NCBI GenBank assembly: GCA_902781215.1
Contig: CACZIO010000012.1
Location: 1-57,819, forward strand
DNA from: an uncultured Lachnospiraceae bacterium
GTDB taxonomy: Bacteria; Bacillota; Clostridia; Lachnospirales; Lachnospiraceae
Direction of reading: 5' to 3'
DNA length: 57,819 bases
Shown here: in pieces, positions 16,732 to 26,111 of the stretch
Position numbering within the stretch: position 1 is the stretch's first letter
How the letters are laid out: each line of letters opens with the position of its first letter
Position numbers and translations under genes: made by a program
Notes under the pieces: model-generated
The model's database searches: none
The model's input: the letters and a program-made list of their open reading frames with translations, nothing else
What the model was told of the DNA's origin: nothing

Positions 16732-18345
16732 ATGGCAAATCTTGATCTGACAAAGTATGGGATCACCGGTACGACCGAGATCATCCACAATCCTTCCTAC
16801 GAGTTCCTGTTTAATGAGGAAATGAAGAAGGATCTTGAGGGATTTGACAAGGGCCAGATGACCGAGCTGGATGCTGTCAACGTTATGACCGGTATCTACA
16901 CCGGCCGCTCCCCCAAGGACAAATTCATCGTCATGGACGAGAATTCCAAGGACACTGTCTGGTGGACCTCCGATGAGTATCCCAACGACAACCACGTCGC
17001 TTCCGAGGCAACCTGGGCAGCTGTGAAGGAGATCGCGCAGAAGGAGCTCTCCAACAAGAGGCTCTTCGTCGTCGACGCTTTCTGCGGCGCCAACAAGGAC
17101 ACCCGCATGGCCGTCCGCTTCATCGTTGAGGTCGCATGGCAGGCACACTTCATCAAGAACATGTTCATCCAGCCCACCGCTGAGGAGCTGGAGAACTTCG
17201 AGCCCGATTTCGTCGTCTACAATGCCTCCAAGGCAAAGGTCGAGAACTACAAGGAGCTGGGCCTCAACTCCGAGACCGCAGTCGTCTTCAACATCACCAG
17301 CCGCGAGCAGGTCATCATCAACACCTGGTACGGCGGCGAGATGAAGAAGGGTATGTTCTCCATGATGAACTACTACCTGCCTCTGAAGGGCATTGCTTCC
17401 ATGCACTGCTCCGCCAACACCGATATGGAAGGCAAGAACACTGCCATCTTCTTCGGCCTGTCCGGCACCGGCAAGACCACCCTTTCCACCGACCCCAAGC
17501 GTCTGCTCATCGGCGATGACGAGCACGGCTGGGACGACAACGGCGTCTTCAACTTCGAGGGCGGCTGCTACGCAAAGGTCATCAACCTCGACAAAGAGTC
17601 CGAGCCCGACATCTACAACGCCATCAAGCGCGACGCCCTGCTCGAGAACGTCACTGTCGACGCGGAAGGCAAGATCGACTTCGCTGACAAGAGTGTCACC
17701 GAGAACACCCGTGTCTCCTATCCGATCGACCACATCAAGAACATCGTTCTCAACGTCAATCCCGTTTCCGCGGGCCCTGCCGCTGACAACGTGATCTTCC
17801 TGTCCGCTGACGCTTTCGGCGTCCTGCCTCCGGTCTCCATCCTGACCCCTGAGCAGACCAAGTACTACTTCCTGTCCGGCTTCACAGCAAAGCTGGCAGG
17901 CACAGAGCGCGGCATCACCGAGCCCACTCCCACCTTCTCCGCCTGCTTCGGCCAGGCCTTCCTGGAGCTGCACCCCACCAAGTACGCTGAGGAGCTCGTC
18001 AAGCGCATGGAGAAGAGCGGCGCCAAGGCTTACCTCGTGAACACCGGCTGGAACGGCACCGGCAAGCGCATCTCCATCAAGGATACCCGCGGCATCATCG
18101 ACGCCATCCTCAACGGCGACGTCCTCAAGGCACCCACCAAGAAGATCCCGATCTTCGATTTCGAAGTTCCCACCGAGCTTCCCGGCGTTGACCCCGCCAT
18201 CCTTGACCCCCGCGACACCTATGCCAACGCATCCGAGTGGGATGAGAAGGCAAAGGACCTCGCAGGCCGCTTCATCAAGAACTTTGTCAAGTACACCGGC
18301 AACGAGGCCGGCAAGGCCCTCGTTCCCGCAGGCCCTCAGCTGTAA
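16732..18345 (+). CDS. pckA: phosphoenolpyruvate carboxykinase (ATP)
   Basis: A 537-residue cytosolic enzyme that interconverts oxaloacetate plus ATP with PEP, CO2 and ADP. Two in-frame ATGs are possible, 16726 and 16732; the second has the better distance to AGAGG. Family marks: [14 protein letters not shown], the kinase-1 P-loop [11 protein letters not shown] near residue 241, the metal-binding [17 protein letters not shown] and the C-terminal [14 protein letters not shown]. Codon use is strongly biased to C-ending codons with almost no rare codons, more so than in the neighbours, which suggests very high expression. In rumen and gut anaerobes this enzyme often runs toward oxaloacetate to feed succinate or propionate formation; direction here is inference. 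Single gene with its own promoter and terminator. Confidence 0.96.
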   Translation: MANLDLTKYGITGTTEIIHNPSYEFLFNEEMKKDLEGFDKGQMTELDAVNVMTGIYTGRSPKDKFIVMDENSKDTVWWTSDEYPNDNHVASEATWAAVKEIAQKELSNKRLFVVDAFCGANKDTRMAVRFIVEVAWQAHFIKNMFIQPTAEELENFEPDFVVYNASKAKVENYKELGLNSETAVVFNITSREQVIINTWYGGEMKKGMFSMMNYYLPLKGIASMHCSANTDMEGKNTAIFFGLSGTGKTTLSTDPKRLLIGDDEHGWDDNGVFNFEGGCYAKVINLDKESEPDIYNAIKRDALLENVTVDAEGKIDFADKSVTENTRVSYPIDHIKNIVLNVNPVSAGPAADNVIFLSADAFGVLPPVSILTPEQTKYYFLSGFTAKLAGTERGITEPTPTFSACFGQAFLELHPTKYAEELVKRMEKSGAKAYLVNTGWNGTGKRISIKDTRGIIDAILNGDVLKAPTKKIPIFDFEVPTELPGVDPAILDPRDTYANASEWDEKAKDLAGRFIKNFVKYTGNEAGKALVPAGPQL

Positions 18346-18376
18346 TTCCTTTTTTCGGCTGAAAAAGTAACCTTTG

Positions 18377-18417
18377 ACTGCCGCACCCGGTACGTGTGAC
18401 CGGATGCGGCAGTTTTT
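18377..18417 (+). terminator. pckA terminator
   Basis: ACTGCCGCA and CCGGT pair with ACCGG and TGCGGCAGT, followed by TTTTTAT. Near-perfect GC-rich stem placed 32 bases after the pckA stop. Confidence 0.93.
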
Positions 18418-19738
18418 ATGGGATTTCGCAACAGCTATGCCGGAGACGCCGCTGCCGGCTGTCCTTTTTTTGCTGCAGAGTTCCTGATCCGCGACCGGTT
18501 TTACTTAGTAATGCCGCAGACCCCGGCTTTTCTCTCGGACAGAGACGGTGAATACTGCCTTTTACCCGACTGTTTTTGGAAAAGAGACAGAGTAGAAGCA
18601 GAAAAGAAATACAAAAGCGTCACAAAAACGTTCACAAATAATTCAGTTTTTGACGCCTTTTTTGATAGGCCACAGGCTATAATTTTGCTAAAGATATATT
18701 TGTGGCACGTGTATGCGAGAAAGTAAAATCTGGTCTGCACTGTTGATGAGAATACAAAACAGCACTGTATGCTATAAGAAAGACTTGCCCATACACACCG
18801 CTGCAGCGGATCCTGCCGGCAGCCGTCCCAGATATTACCTTTGATAGGAGCTTCCCGTACAGGCAGAAGAGATGAATGTCACCAGAGCAGGGAACAATAG
18901 ACTGCGTTTATGACGTGCATAATCACTGCATAATGTTACAGGGACAACCCTATACAGTTACCTGTCGGTCAATCTGACGGACGACACGTGGGTCTGCCAG
19001 AGAGGAACACCCGGTTCCGGACCAACCGGATCAAAGCCGGGTCGGAATCAGAAAGGAGGCGGATACAGACTTATCCGGAGACACTTCCGTTTTCAGGTCC
19101 AACACAATATTCAGTCAACATCTGTGAATGCTGCAGGATGCCGATCGGGAAACACGTGACCGCGGACCAACGCAGCTCGTACCTGACGGCAGATGCGGAT
19201 GCGCAGAGAAAACAGGATTTACGCAGGCAGGGGATCAGGAAAACCGTTCCTTCGCCCCGCGCAGCTGACGGGAAGAAAGAACAACTGCTCCCGGAATGCG
19301 ATCCCGCCCATCAGACCGGACAGAAATAAAACCGGTTCACCAGAAGGATGGGAGTCTCTGAAGAAAAGATAAGTCGCCAGAAAAAAAGGCAACTGTTCAC
19401 AAGTACAAATACGTACCCGACACACACAAATGATTACCTGGTTCTGAAACCGGCATGACAAAGCCTTCTTAGTTTCTCCCGCTGTGAGGCAGAGAGGACT
19501 GTATTAAAGAAGAGCACAAGCAACATCAAATATGCTAAACATTGGAACAAGGTAACCAACAACTAATCTAGTCGGAAGGAAACCCTTCCATGTGCGCTCC
19601 GGCACTCCGCCGGACAGACAACGTAGTTTGCACTGTTCAACGCGAAGGGACTTCCAGGGACCGGCTTCCCCGGATCCACGGAAAGCCTGAGCATATAAAA
19701 AACATGGGATGGCGTGACCTCCCGAGAAAGGATAGCGT
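18418..19738. other. 1.3-kb gene-free stretch before the pilin gene
   Basis: Several ORFs of about 100 codons occur (for example 18418-18726 and 18988-19329), but none has a plausible ribosome binding site, domain or coding-type codon use. Composition shifts from GC-rich to AT-richer along it. TATAAT at 18678 lacks a convincing -35 partner. It may be a long untranslated leader, a decayed gene or a regulatory region for the pilin gene. I see no recognisable riboswitch. Confidence 0.5.
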
Positions 19739-21346
19739 ATGAAACGATTAAAAAAGATGATGGCTTTGGCGCTTGCCATGGTAATGGTACTGGCAATGAG
19801 CGCAACGGTATTTGCGGCTACGCAGACAAAGGCATTGAGCCCTGCAGATGCTGACAACGCTACGATTACCATTAATAACCCGGCAAAGGGTGAAACCTAT
19901 GAGCTTTATAAGTTATTTGATGCTACAGTAAGTGAAGATGGAAGTCAGATTTCCTATCAGGGAACAGTTCCGGACGGCCTGGCTGATTTCTTCGAAGCAG
20001 ATGCGCAGGGATACATTCATCCGAAGGATTCCATTGCTGACACCAAAGATGAGGATGGCAACATTCTGACAACTAAGATGACTGATGAGCTCAAAGCTGC
20101 ATTAGAGACATGGGCTGCATCGGCATCTGCAGTTAACAGTGAGACCAGTGATGGTAAAGAAGCACTTGCTTTCACGGGTCTTCCCTATGGTTACTATGTT
20201 GTAACAACCACTCATGAGGATCAGGAAGCGGCAAAAGCGCTTATCACTGTTGATTCTACAAAGCCGAACGCTTCTATTTACGACAAAAATGTAAATGAAC
20301 CGAGTGCAAGCAAGGAAGCCGATAAAGAAACCTACTCTATTGGCGATACAATTACATTCACAGCCACATTCGATACCACTAACTATATGGGCGAGGATGA
20401 AGACGCCAAGCAGGTTGTTGACTATGTAATCGAGGATACTCTTCCGCCTTATCTGAGTGATGTTACCGTTACCAAGATCACAATCGGATCAACTGATTTT
20501 GAAGGTGATACTCTTAATGTAACGAACTTCCCTGGCGTGACATCATTTGGAACTAACAAGACATTTACTATTCCGTGGGCAGACAAAGACACAAGTGTAA
20601 CTCCAAATAAGTTCACAAGCAAATATGCACAGGGTTCTCAGATTGTAATCACTTATACTGCAACGCTGACATCTACAACCAACATTAATGCTGCTGATAC
20701 CAACACCGTGTCCATTACACCGGAAGTAGATAATGACAATGGTGATAAGACTCCTTGGGATGAGAGCTGGGATGATTCTGCTGAGATTACAACCTATGCT
20801 GCAGCTATCCACAAAGTCGATGAAAATGGTGAAGATCTTGCAGGTGCACAGTTCACAATTGCTGGCCTGACGGTAGAAAATGTATCCGCTGGTGTTTACA
20901 GAGTTGTTTCTTATAACGCCGATAGTACTACAGCAAGTGCTGTTATGGATACTGATGGCGATGGTAAGCTTTACATCCTTGGCCTTGCAAGTGACGTATC
21001 CCTGACTGTTACTGAGTATAAGGCTCCGGATGGCTACAACAAGCTGACCGAGACCAAGACTCTTACACCGCAGGTTCTTGAGACTACCCTGTATGAGGCA
21101 TCTGGTACAAGAAAGTATGATGCTGATGGCAACCTGCTCGAAGAAACTGCAACAAGTGGTACATCGAAAACTGTTACAAGAAACCTTGACGAACTTGATG
21201 TTAATGCACTTGAAATCGAAAACAAAAAGGGTGCAGTCCTTCCGAGCACTGGTGGCATCGGTACCACAATCTTCTACGTAGTTGGTGCGATCCTCGTCAT
21301 CGGCGCAGGTATTGTTCTGGTTACTCGAAGAAGAATGGATGCATGA
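19739..21346 (+). CDS. LPXTG-anchored pilin / isopeptide-forming surface protein
   Basis: A 535-residue cell-surface protein. Residues 1-27 are a signal peptide (KRLKKMMALALAMVMVLAMS, cleavage near VFA-A). Residues about 165-350 look like a fimbrial isopeptide-formation D2 domain, preceded by a YDKN element resembling the pilin lysine motif. About 355-440 is a SpaA-like prealbumin fold (IHKVDENGEDLAGAQF) ending in an E-box-like VTEYKAPDGYNKL. The C-terminus has a sortase signal LPSTGG (501-506), a hydrophobic helix and RRR. It is probably the backbone subunit of a sortase-assembled pilus. AAGGA lies before ATG 19739. No sortase or tip pilin gene is adjacent, which is unusual. Coding sequence is clearly AT-richer than pckA or rsmI, consistent with transfer or different selection. 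Confidence 0.9.
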   Translation: MKRLKKMMALALAMVMVLAMSATVFAATQTKALSPADADNATITINNPAKGETYELYKLFDATVSEDGSQISYQGTVPDGLADFFEADAQGYIHPKDSIADTKDEDGNILTTKMTDELKAALETWAASASAVNSETSDGKEALAFTGLPYGYYVVTTTHEDQEAAKALITVDSTKPNASIYDKNVNEPSASKEADKETYSIGDTITFTATFDTTNYMGEDEDAKQVVDYVIEDTLPPYLSDVTVTKITIGSTDFEGDTLNVTNFPGVTSFGTNKTFTIPWADKDTSVTPNKFTSKYAQGSQIVITYTATLTSTTNINAADTNTVSITPEVDNDNGDKTPWDESWDDSAEITTYAAAIHKVDENGEDLAGAQFTIAGLTVENVSAGVYRVVSYNADSTTASAVMDTDGDGKLYILGLASDVSLTVTEYKAPDGYNKLTETKTLTPQVLETTLYEASGTRKYDADGNLLEETATSGTSKTVTRNLDELDVNALEIENKKGAVLPSTGGIGTTIFYVVGAILVIGAGIVLVTRRRMDA

Positions 21347-21421
21347 TTGGGAATAAGCTGAACATCAAATTATCATTATCCAAATAGTTGGCGATATCAA
21401 GTTACGACACTTCGTTATAAT

Positions 21422-21560
21422 TTAGTTGTAAACCGACGAAAGAGATAAGATAACCTGATTAGGTAAAGCCCTTCAGCCAGTGAAATCTGGCGAACAAAAC
21501 TGAACTTAAAGGCCAGAAGTTGAGAAGATGCAGGTCTACTCGTCTTCTGGCCTTTGTTTT
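21422..21560 (+). ncRNA. structured RNA with terminator downstream of the pilin gene
   Basis: Within the gene-free gap 21347-21801, two small hairpins (ACCTGATTAGGT; GCCAGTGAAATCTGGC) are followed at 21508-21560 by a 12-bp perfect stem AAAGGCCAGAAG/CTTCTGGCCTTT and a T-rich tail. The last stem is a good intrinsic terminator. The upstream hairpins could be a small RNA or a regulatory leader, but they match no riboswitch consensus that I can confirm. Confidence 0.45.
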
Positions 21561-21732
21561 AGGAGAAGGCACAGTCGCGTATATGGCTATAACGGAAGGT
21601 TGCGGACTGCGGACAATGAAATGGAGGCTTGCAGGGGCTTCATCTAAAGCGTGTGGAAGTTCAGCAACATTCACAGTGTGAGAGATAGCTACATCCTGTG
21701 TGATCAACAAGACGCGGTGCCTTTGTGAATAG

Positions 21733-21776
21733 CAATATCTGTTCAAAGGGGGATAGCCGCCTTCGAACAGATATTG
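21733..21776. promoter_or_regulatory. perfect 12-bp inverted repeat before the orphan membrane protein gene
   Basis: CAATATCTGTTC (21733-21744) is perfectly complementary to GAACAGATATTG (21765-21776), 25 bases before the start at 21802. There is no T-run. An operator or a leader hairpin covering the ribosome binding site region are both possible. Confidence 0.6.
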
Positions 21777-21801
21777 ATAGGCACAAGGGAAATGAAATTA
21801 T

Positions 21802-22482
21802 ATGAGAAATTATCGAAGCATATTCCGCCATTGTGTGGGAATTTCCACATTCCTCTTCCTCGTATTGTTAATTCTCCATATTAAAGGGGCTGATTGTTCC
21901 CGAGAAGGGATCTTCTGGTCAAATATTATACTCGGCGTGTTTAGTAGTTCTCTTGTTGCAGGAGCCACGGCTTTTATGAGCTACTGTGAGGATCGCATAA
22001 GAACATTAGAAAACTTTTCTATAAACACAAAAAAGATTTTGCATAGTTTGCGAAAATACGACTTTGAATGGGAAGAAGGGAGGAAGATACAGTTCTTCAA
22101 AGATTTTGACGACGAAGACCAGGATGCGTGGGATATGGCATATGCTGAAATCATCTTCATCTCTGAAGGAAAAACTCCCAATTCAGACCATGTATATATA
22201 TTTGAATGTATTTATAAGCCGATACAAGATTTAGTAATGATGGTGGACAGCTTCGTTCAGGATTTGAGGCTGGCAGATAAAGGCTTGTTGGAAGATTCGG
22301 AAGTTAAGCAACATCTTAAGGAAATTGAAGAAATTCTTGCACCGTATGAGAAATATGATGCTGAATTTGAAAAAGGCAAGATAACACATTGCAGTGGTCG
22401 ATGGGATTATTTGACAGTAAGAGTTTTAGAAGAACTGAATGGAAGGTATTACAGGATAATGTATCCTGGGAGGAATGAATAG
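21802..22482 (+). CDS. hypothetical membrane protein, two N-terminal helices
   Basis: A 226-residue protein I do not recognise. Two hydrophobic segments (residues about 12-28 and 38-60) anchor it, with the remainder cytoplasmic, acidic and likely helical; the region after residue 65 could form coiled coils. Two cysteines lie near the membrane helices (DCSREG, SYCEDR). The codon use is AT-richer than the housekeeping genes, like the pilin gene before it. CAAGGG lies 12 bases before ATG 21802. No partner gene is adjacent. The layout resembles small bitopic proteins of defence or mobile islands, but there is nothing to fix a role. Confidence 0.65.
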   Translation: MRNYRSIFRHCVGISTFLFLVLLILHIKGADCSREGIFWSNIILGVFSSSLVAGATAFMSYCEDRIRTLENFSINTKKILHSLRKYDFEWEEGRKIQFFKDFDDEDQDAWDMAYAEIIFISEGKTPNSDHVYIFECIYKPIQDLVMMVDSFVQDLRLADKGLLEDSEVKQHLKEIEEILAPYEKYDAEFEKGKITHCSGRWDYLTVRVLEELNGRYYRIMYPGRNE

Positions 22483-22609
22483 CTGTTAAACAATGTGATC
22501 GTAACTATCCACAGTGCATGTTGCAGGTACGAGCTATACTATCATAGATAATCTTGACTCAGGCAATAAAGATTATACTGAGATGATGTAACATCAACCC
22601 TGTGTCCCA

Positions 22610-23032
22610 TCAGATGATCTTTTTGATCAACGTTTTTAATCAGAAATGATTCCTGATGCAGGCACGAAGGAAAACAGCACAAAACAAACATATCCGGGGG
22701 CTGCTTAACTGCAGTCCCCGGGCAAATCAAAACATGAAATACCAGAAACCGCCTCTGTGTGGCATCTGGTATTTTTTTATTCCGAGTATTCATATATGCG
22801 GATATGTATCGGATATTGTATCTGCGGTGTATTGGATTTATAATAGGTAGTACCTGAAGAGCCCTGAAATCAGGTAATACTCCATTGTACTTGTTCGAAT
22901 ATGCAGGATTGGTGCTTTGAAATCAGAGTCTGTCTTGATCGTAATCTGACGGAATGTTGCTGGCTATACGCCAGTCTGAATTTAAAAGAACTGCAGTTTT
23001 TGTTTCGTGCAGGTATAAGGAGGAGAATTACA
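22610..23032 (+). repeat. 5' non-coding part of PDDEXK element copy A
   Basis: Matches, in inverted orientation, the region 28617-29032 upstream of copy B. It carries a strong GC hairpin (CCGGGGGCTG...CAGTCCCCGG near 22695-22722), a terminator-like hairpin and a ribosome binding site AAGGAGG at 23018-23024. Homology between the copies starts at TCAGATGAT (22610) and is lost just before it, so this is likely the element edge. Confidence 0.8.
22736..22780. terminator. terminator-like hairpin inside element copy A
   Basis: AATACCAGA pairs with TCTGGTATT followed by T residues. The same hairpin occurs in inverted copy B at 28871-28916, where both sides carry A/T runs. It may insulate the element from outside transcription. 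Confidence 0.75.
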
Positions 23033-23937
23033 TTGGGTGAAAAGGACTTGACGGAAAAACACTGGAAGCTTTTAACGATGTTTTTGCCGATATTATTAAT
23101 GGATTATTGTTCAACGGGGAACAGGTATTATAACAGGAATCATTGATTGATGCACAGACCTTCACCATGTACAAGGCGGACGGAAATCTGCATCATCAGG
23201 ACAGAGATGTCGCAAAATACTGGATTGACCAACATGGAGAGCGGATCACGGTGAGACTGGCATTTCTGGGAATTGAGAACCAGTCGAATTATGATCCGGA
23301 TATGCCGTTACGTGTAATAGGCTACGACGGAGCGGTTTATCGCGCAGAGCTGTCACAGAAGGACCGATATCCTGTCGTGACACTGGTGCTGTATTTCGGA
23401 GATAGGCCATGGGGGAAGAACAGGACAATCCATGATGTGGTGCAAATCCCGGAAAAGTTTCGGCCGTTTGTGAATGACTACAAGATTAATTTGTTCGAGA
23501 TTGCTGACCTCCCGGAAACAGCGGTTGAACATTTTCACAGTGATTTCCGGGCAGTTGTCGACTATTTCATTTCCAGCAGGAGGGAGCAGGTTTACGAACT
23601 GAAGAACTCTGCTGACTTCACGCACGTGGATGAACTGCTGTCACTGATGTCAGTGCTGACACAGGATGACCGGTTCGCAGAATCATTAGAAGGGGAAGGA
23701 GTCAAACCGGAGAATATGAGAGAAATATGGGATCGGATTGAAGAAAGAGGTCGTCAGAAAGGACTGGATGAGGGACATCGGGAAGGGCGTCAGGAAGGCT
23801 TCAGAGAAGGAGCGGACCAGAATCGTCTGGAAAATATCAGAAGTATTATGGAAACAATGAAGCTGACAGCAAAGCAGGCCATGGAGGCTCTGAAGATTCC
23901 GGAGTCAGAGCAGTCCAAGTATATCGCCAGATTGTAA
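23033..23937 (+). pseudogene. PD-(D/E)XK nuclease family transposase (Rpn-like), decayed copy A
   Basis: Compared with the intact copy at 27723-28616, this copy has lost one A from a six-A run near residue 11 (frameshift) and carries a C-to-T change that turns a CAA Gln codon into TAA about 65 bases later. After these two lesions the frame is intact to the end: DAQTFTMYKADGNLH, LAFLGIENQSNYD, VVTLVLYFGD, and the C-terminal RxKGLDEGHREGRQEG coiled region. Like copy B it would begin at TTG (23033) behind AAGGAGG. The family (PDDEXK_2, related to the recombination-promoting Rpn nucleases) is thought to assist DNA mobility. The 264-codon remnant could in principle be expressed but lacks the first 36 residues. 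Confidence 0.85.
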
Positions 23938-23961
23938 CATGTGTAACCAGTGATCAGCATG

Positions 23962-24061
23962 CAGGGACGTATCTCGCTGGTATAAAACACCAACGAGATA
24001 TGTTCCATGGGTTCCATGTACCTCACCGGAATAAAACCGGCGAGGTCCGTCCCTGGCGGTA
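23962..24061. repeat. dispersed repeat hairpins before rtcB
   Basis: AGGGACGTATCTCG-CTGGT pairs imperfectly with ACCAACGAGATATGTTCC, and CCTCACCGG pairs with CCGGCGAGG followed by TCCGTCCCTGGCGGTATAC. GGGACGTATC-type variant of the family, just upstream of rtcB. Confidence 0.75.
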
Positions 24062-24106
24062 TACATATGTGAACAGGTATCAGGCAAAACGGATTAAGGT
24101 AAGAAA

Positions 24107-25357
24107 ATGATCGAAGTAAAAGGAACATACAATACGGCAAAGCTGTTTACAGACACGGCCGACGATGCGACGATCGCACAGGTAAGGAATCTGATGAATC
24201 AGCCGTCCGCGAAAGGTTCGAAGGTCCGCATTATGCCGGACTGCCATGCCGGCGCCGGCTGTGTGATCGGTACAACGATGACGATCACAGATAAAGTCAT
24301 TCCGAACCTTGTCGGTGTGGATATCGGCTGCGGGATGCTGGCGACAAAGCTGAAGGAGCAGAGGATCAATCTGCCTAAGTTCGACAGCATTTCTCAGGCG
24401 GAGGTCCCCGCGAGCATGAAGATGCGCAGGACTGCCCACAGTCTGGCGGATGAAATATCGATCAGTGATCTGGCTTGCTATAAGAAAACCAACTGCCGCC
24501 TGTCGGAGGATGTCTTCCGGCTAAGCCTTGGAACACTGGGAGGCGGCAATCACTTCTGGGAGCTGGACCGGGATGAGGAAGGAAGCATCTGGCTGGTCGT
24601 CCACACCGGATCCCGGCGCAGCGGGAAGGATGTTGCGGAGTATTACCAGCGGCAGGCGTATGAGCATCTGAATGTAACCGGCGAAAGGTACCGCAAGACA
24701 CTGGCAGAGAAGCGGGAAGCCTTCATAAACCAGATGAAGGCGGAGGGCCGGGAAAAAGAGATCAGCCGCCTGCTTCCACAGTGGCAGAAGGCGCAGGGTA
24801 AGCCGGAGATCACGGTTCCATACGCGGTCGCATGGTGTGAGGGAAGCCTGTTTGACGATTACATCCACGATATGAAGATCATGCAGGCATATGCTAAGTT
24901 GAACCGCAGGATCATCACGGAAGTCATCCTCAGGAAATGCAAGCTCCATGCGGTGGAACGGTTCGAGACGATCCACAACTATATCGACACAGACCACATG
25001 ATCCTGAGGAAGGGTTCCGTCTCCGCGCGGGCCGGTGAACGGCTGCTGATCCCGATCAATATGCGGGACGGGGCGCTGATCTGCATCGGCAAGGGAAATG
25101 ACGACTGGAACCAGTCGGCACCGCACGGAGCGGGCCGGCTTATGTCCCGGACGGAAGCGAAGAACAGCATCTCCATGAAGGACTACCGGGAATCCATGAG
25201 CGGGATTTACACCACCAGCGTGAACAAGGGGACTCTGGACGAGTCCCCTATGGCCTATAAACCGATCGACGAGATCGTGGCAAACATTGAACCGACGGCA
25301 GAGATTATATCACATATCAAGCCGATCTATAACTTCAAAGCCGGCGACGAGGAATGA
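24107..25357 (+). CDS. rtcB: RtcB family RNA ligase
   Basis: A 416-residue Mn2+- and GTP-dependent ligase that joins 2',3'-cyclic-phosphate (or 3'-phosphate) and 5'-OH RNA ends in RNA repair. Family marks: MPDCHAGAGCVIG, the metal site VGVDIGCGM with Asp and Cys, LGTLGGGNHFWEL, VVHTGSR, and the guanylylated histidine in APHGAGRLMSR. All metal-binding and nucleotidylated residues seem present. AAGGTAAG lies upstream of ATG 24107. No archease or RtcR regulator is nearby; instead it sits between two inverted PDDEXK elements with an unknown small gene, so it may travel with them. Length is normal for the bacterial family. Confidence 0.95.
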   Translation: MIEVKGTYNTAKLFTDTADDATIAQVRNLMNQPSAKGSKVRIMPDCHAGAGCVIGTTMTITDKVIPNLVGVDIGCGMLATKLKEQRINLPKFDSISQAEVPASMKMRRTAHSLADEISISDLACYKKTNCRLSEDVFRLSLGTLGGGNHFWELDRDEEGSIWLVVHTGSRRSGKDVAEYYQRQAYEHLNVTGERYRKTLAEKREAFINQMKAEGREKEISRLLPQWQKAQGKPEITVPYAVAWCEGSLFDDYIHDMKIMQAYAKLNRRIITEVILRKCKLHAVERFETIHNYIDTDHMILRKGSVSARAGERLLIPINMRDGALICIGKGNDDWNQSAPHGAGRLMSRTEAKNSISMKDYRESMSGIYTTSVNKGTLDESPMAYKPIDEIVANIEPTAEIISHIKPIYNFKAGDEE

Positions 25358-25363
25358 GCGCCG

Positions 25364-25474
25364 TATAAAACCACCAGGGACGTATCTAAACGGTTTACAT
25401 TGCCCGTAAATCTATCAGGGACGTATTTAAAACGGTCTGCATTGTCCGTAACGCTATCTGGGACGTATCGCCAG
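25364..25474. repeat. three tandem GGGACGTAT-type repeat units
   Basis: Units read CCAGGGACGTATCTAAACGGTTTACATTG..., TCAGGGACGTATTTAAAACGG... and TCTGGGACGTATCGCC, about 40 bp apart. Family variant with GTATC instead of GGTTCT. They lie just before the start region of the next gene. Confidence 0.85.
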
Positions 25475-25490
25475 AGGAAAGAGGTGCCGT

Positions 25491-25964
25491 ATGACAGAAG
25501 TAGTACTCAATAACGAAATATCGATTTCTTATCCGGAAGGATTTCATGTGATGGACAAGGAGGAGCTGAAAGGCCAGCAGTTTCTCCAGGAGGGACCGGG
25601 CTGGTGCATCTCCGATCCGGACAGGCATATTGTCGTTTCCGCAGCCTGGAGAAAGACAAACGGGCTGATCGCGAGAATGCTCAATACCCGCGATGTCGCG
25701 AAAAACATGTCGGCCCAGATCAGAAAGCCCATGCAGAAGTTTGGATTCCAGCTCGAGGGGTTCCTTCAGAAAGAGATGGGCGGCCTGCGCGCGGACGGTT
25801 ACCTTTACCAGTATGTGGTTCAGGGAACCGGTATGGCCGGCGAATCCTTCTGCATCAAAAAAGGCAGCACCTTCTACTACATCCACTGCTATTTCCGGCA
25901 GGCGCTGAAGGATGAGAGCCTGGCTGTTCTGGAGGAGATCTTCCAGTCTGTCACCTGGAAATAA
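25491..25964 (+). CDS. hypothetical protein, PsbP/DUF1795-like length
   Basis: A 157-residue soluble protein without signal peptide or membrane helices. AGAGGAAAGAGG precedes ATG 25491. The start (NEISISYPEGFHVMDKEELKG) and end (LAVLEEIFQSVTWK) have the shape of small PsbP-like or DUF1795-type alpha/beta proteins, in which a beta strand, a YPEGF turn and a final xSVxWK strand frame the fold. This is a resemblance only. It may be cotranscribed with rtcB (133 bp apart with a repeat cluster between). No function can be proposed. Confidence 0.7.
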   Translation: MTEVVLNNEISISYPEGFHVMDKEELKGQQFLQEGPGWCISDPDRHIVVSAAWRKTNGLIARMLNTRDVAKNMSAQIRKPMQKFGFQLEGFLQKEMGGLRADGYLYQYVVQGTGMAGESFCIKKGSTFYYIHCYFRQALKDESLAVLEEIFQSVTWK

Positions 25965-26111
25965 TATGTGCCCGAAGGAAAGTCCTGAGAACGGCTTCGG
26001 GTGCTATTCGTTTATAGCATTGTGTTTAAGTGTAGTCCTGGTATGCAGACCGGACGGTCTCATGCAACAGTAAAAATGGGCGTGGAAAAGCGAACAAGTA
26101 CTTTTTCATCG

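Noticed and set aside
18418-19329. Two ORFs of about 100 codons in the gap before the pilin gene
   Set aside because: No ribosome binding site, no recognisable domain, and composition like non-coding sequence. Left as non-coding.
21422-21507. ZTP or c-di-GMP riboswitch suggested by CTGGCGAACA and TAAAGCC fragments
   Set aside because: The remaining conserved parts of either riboswitch (pseudoknot partner, GACGCAAAGCC block) are absent, and the following gene does not fit either regulon.
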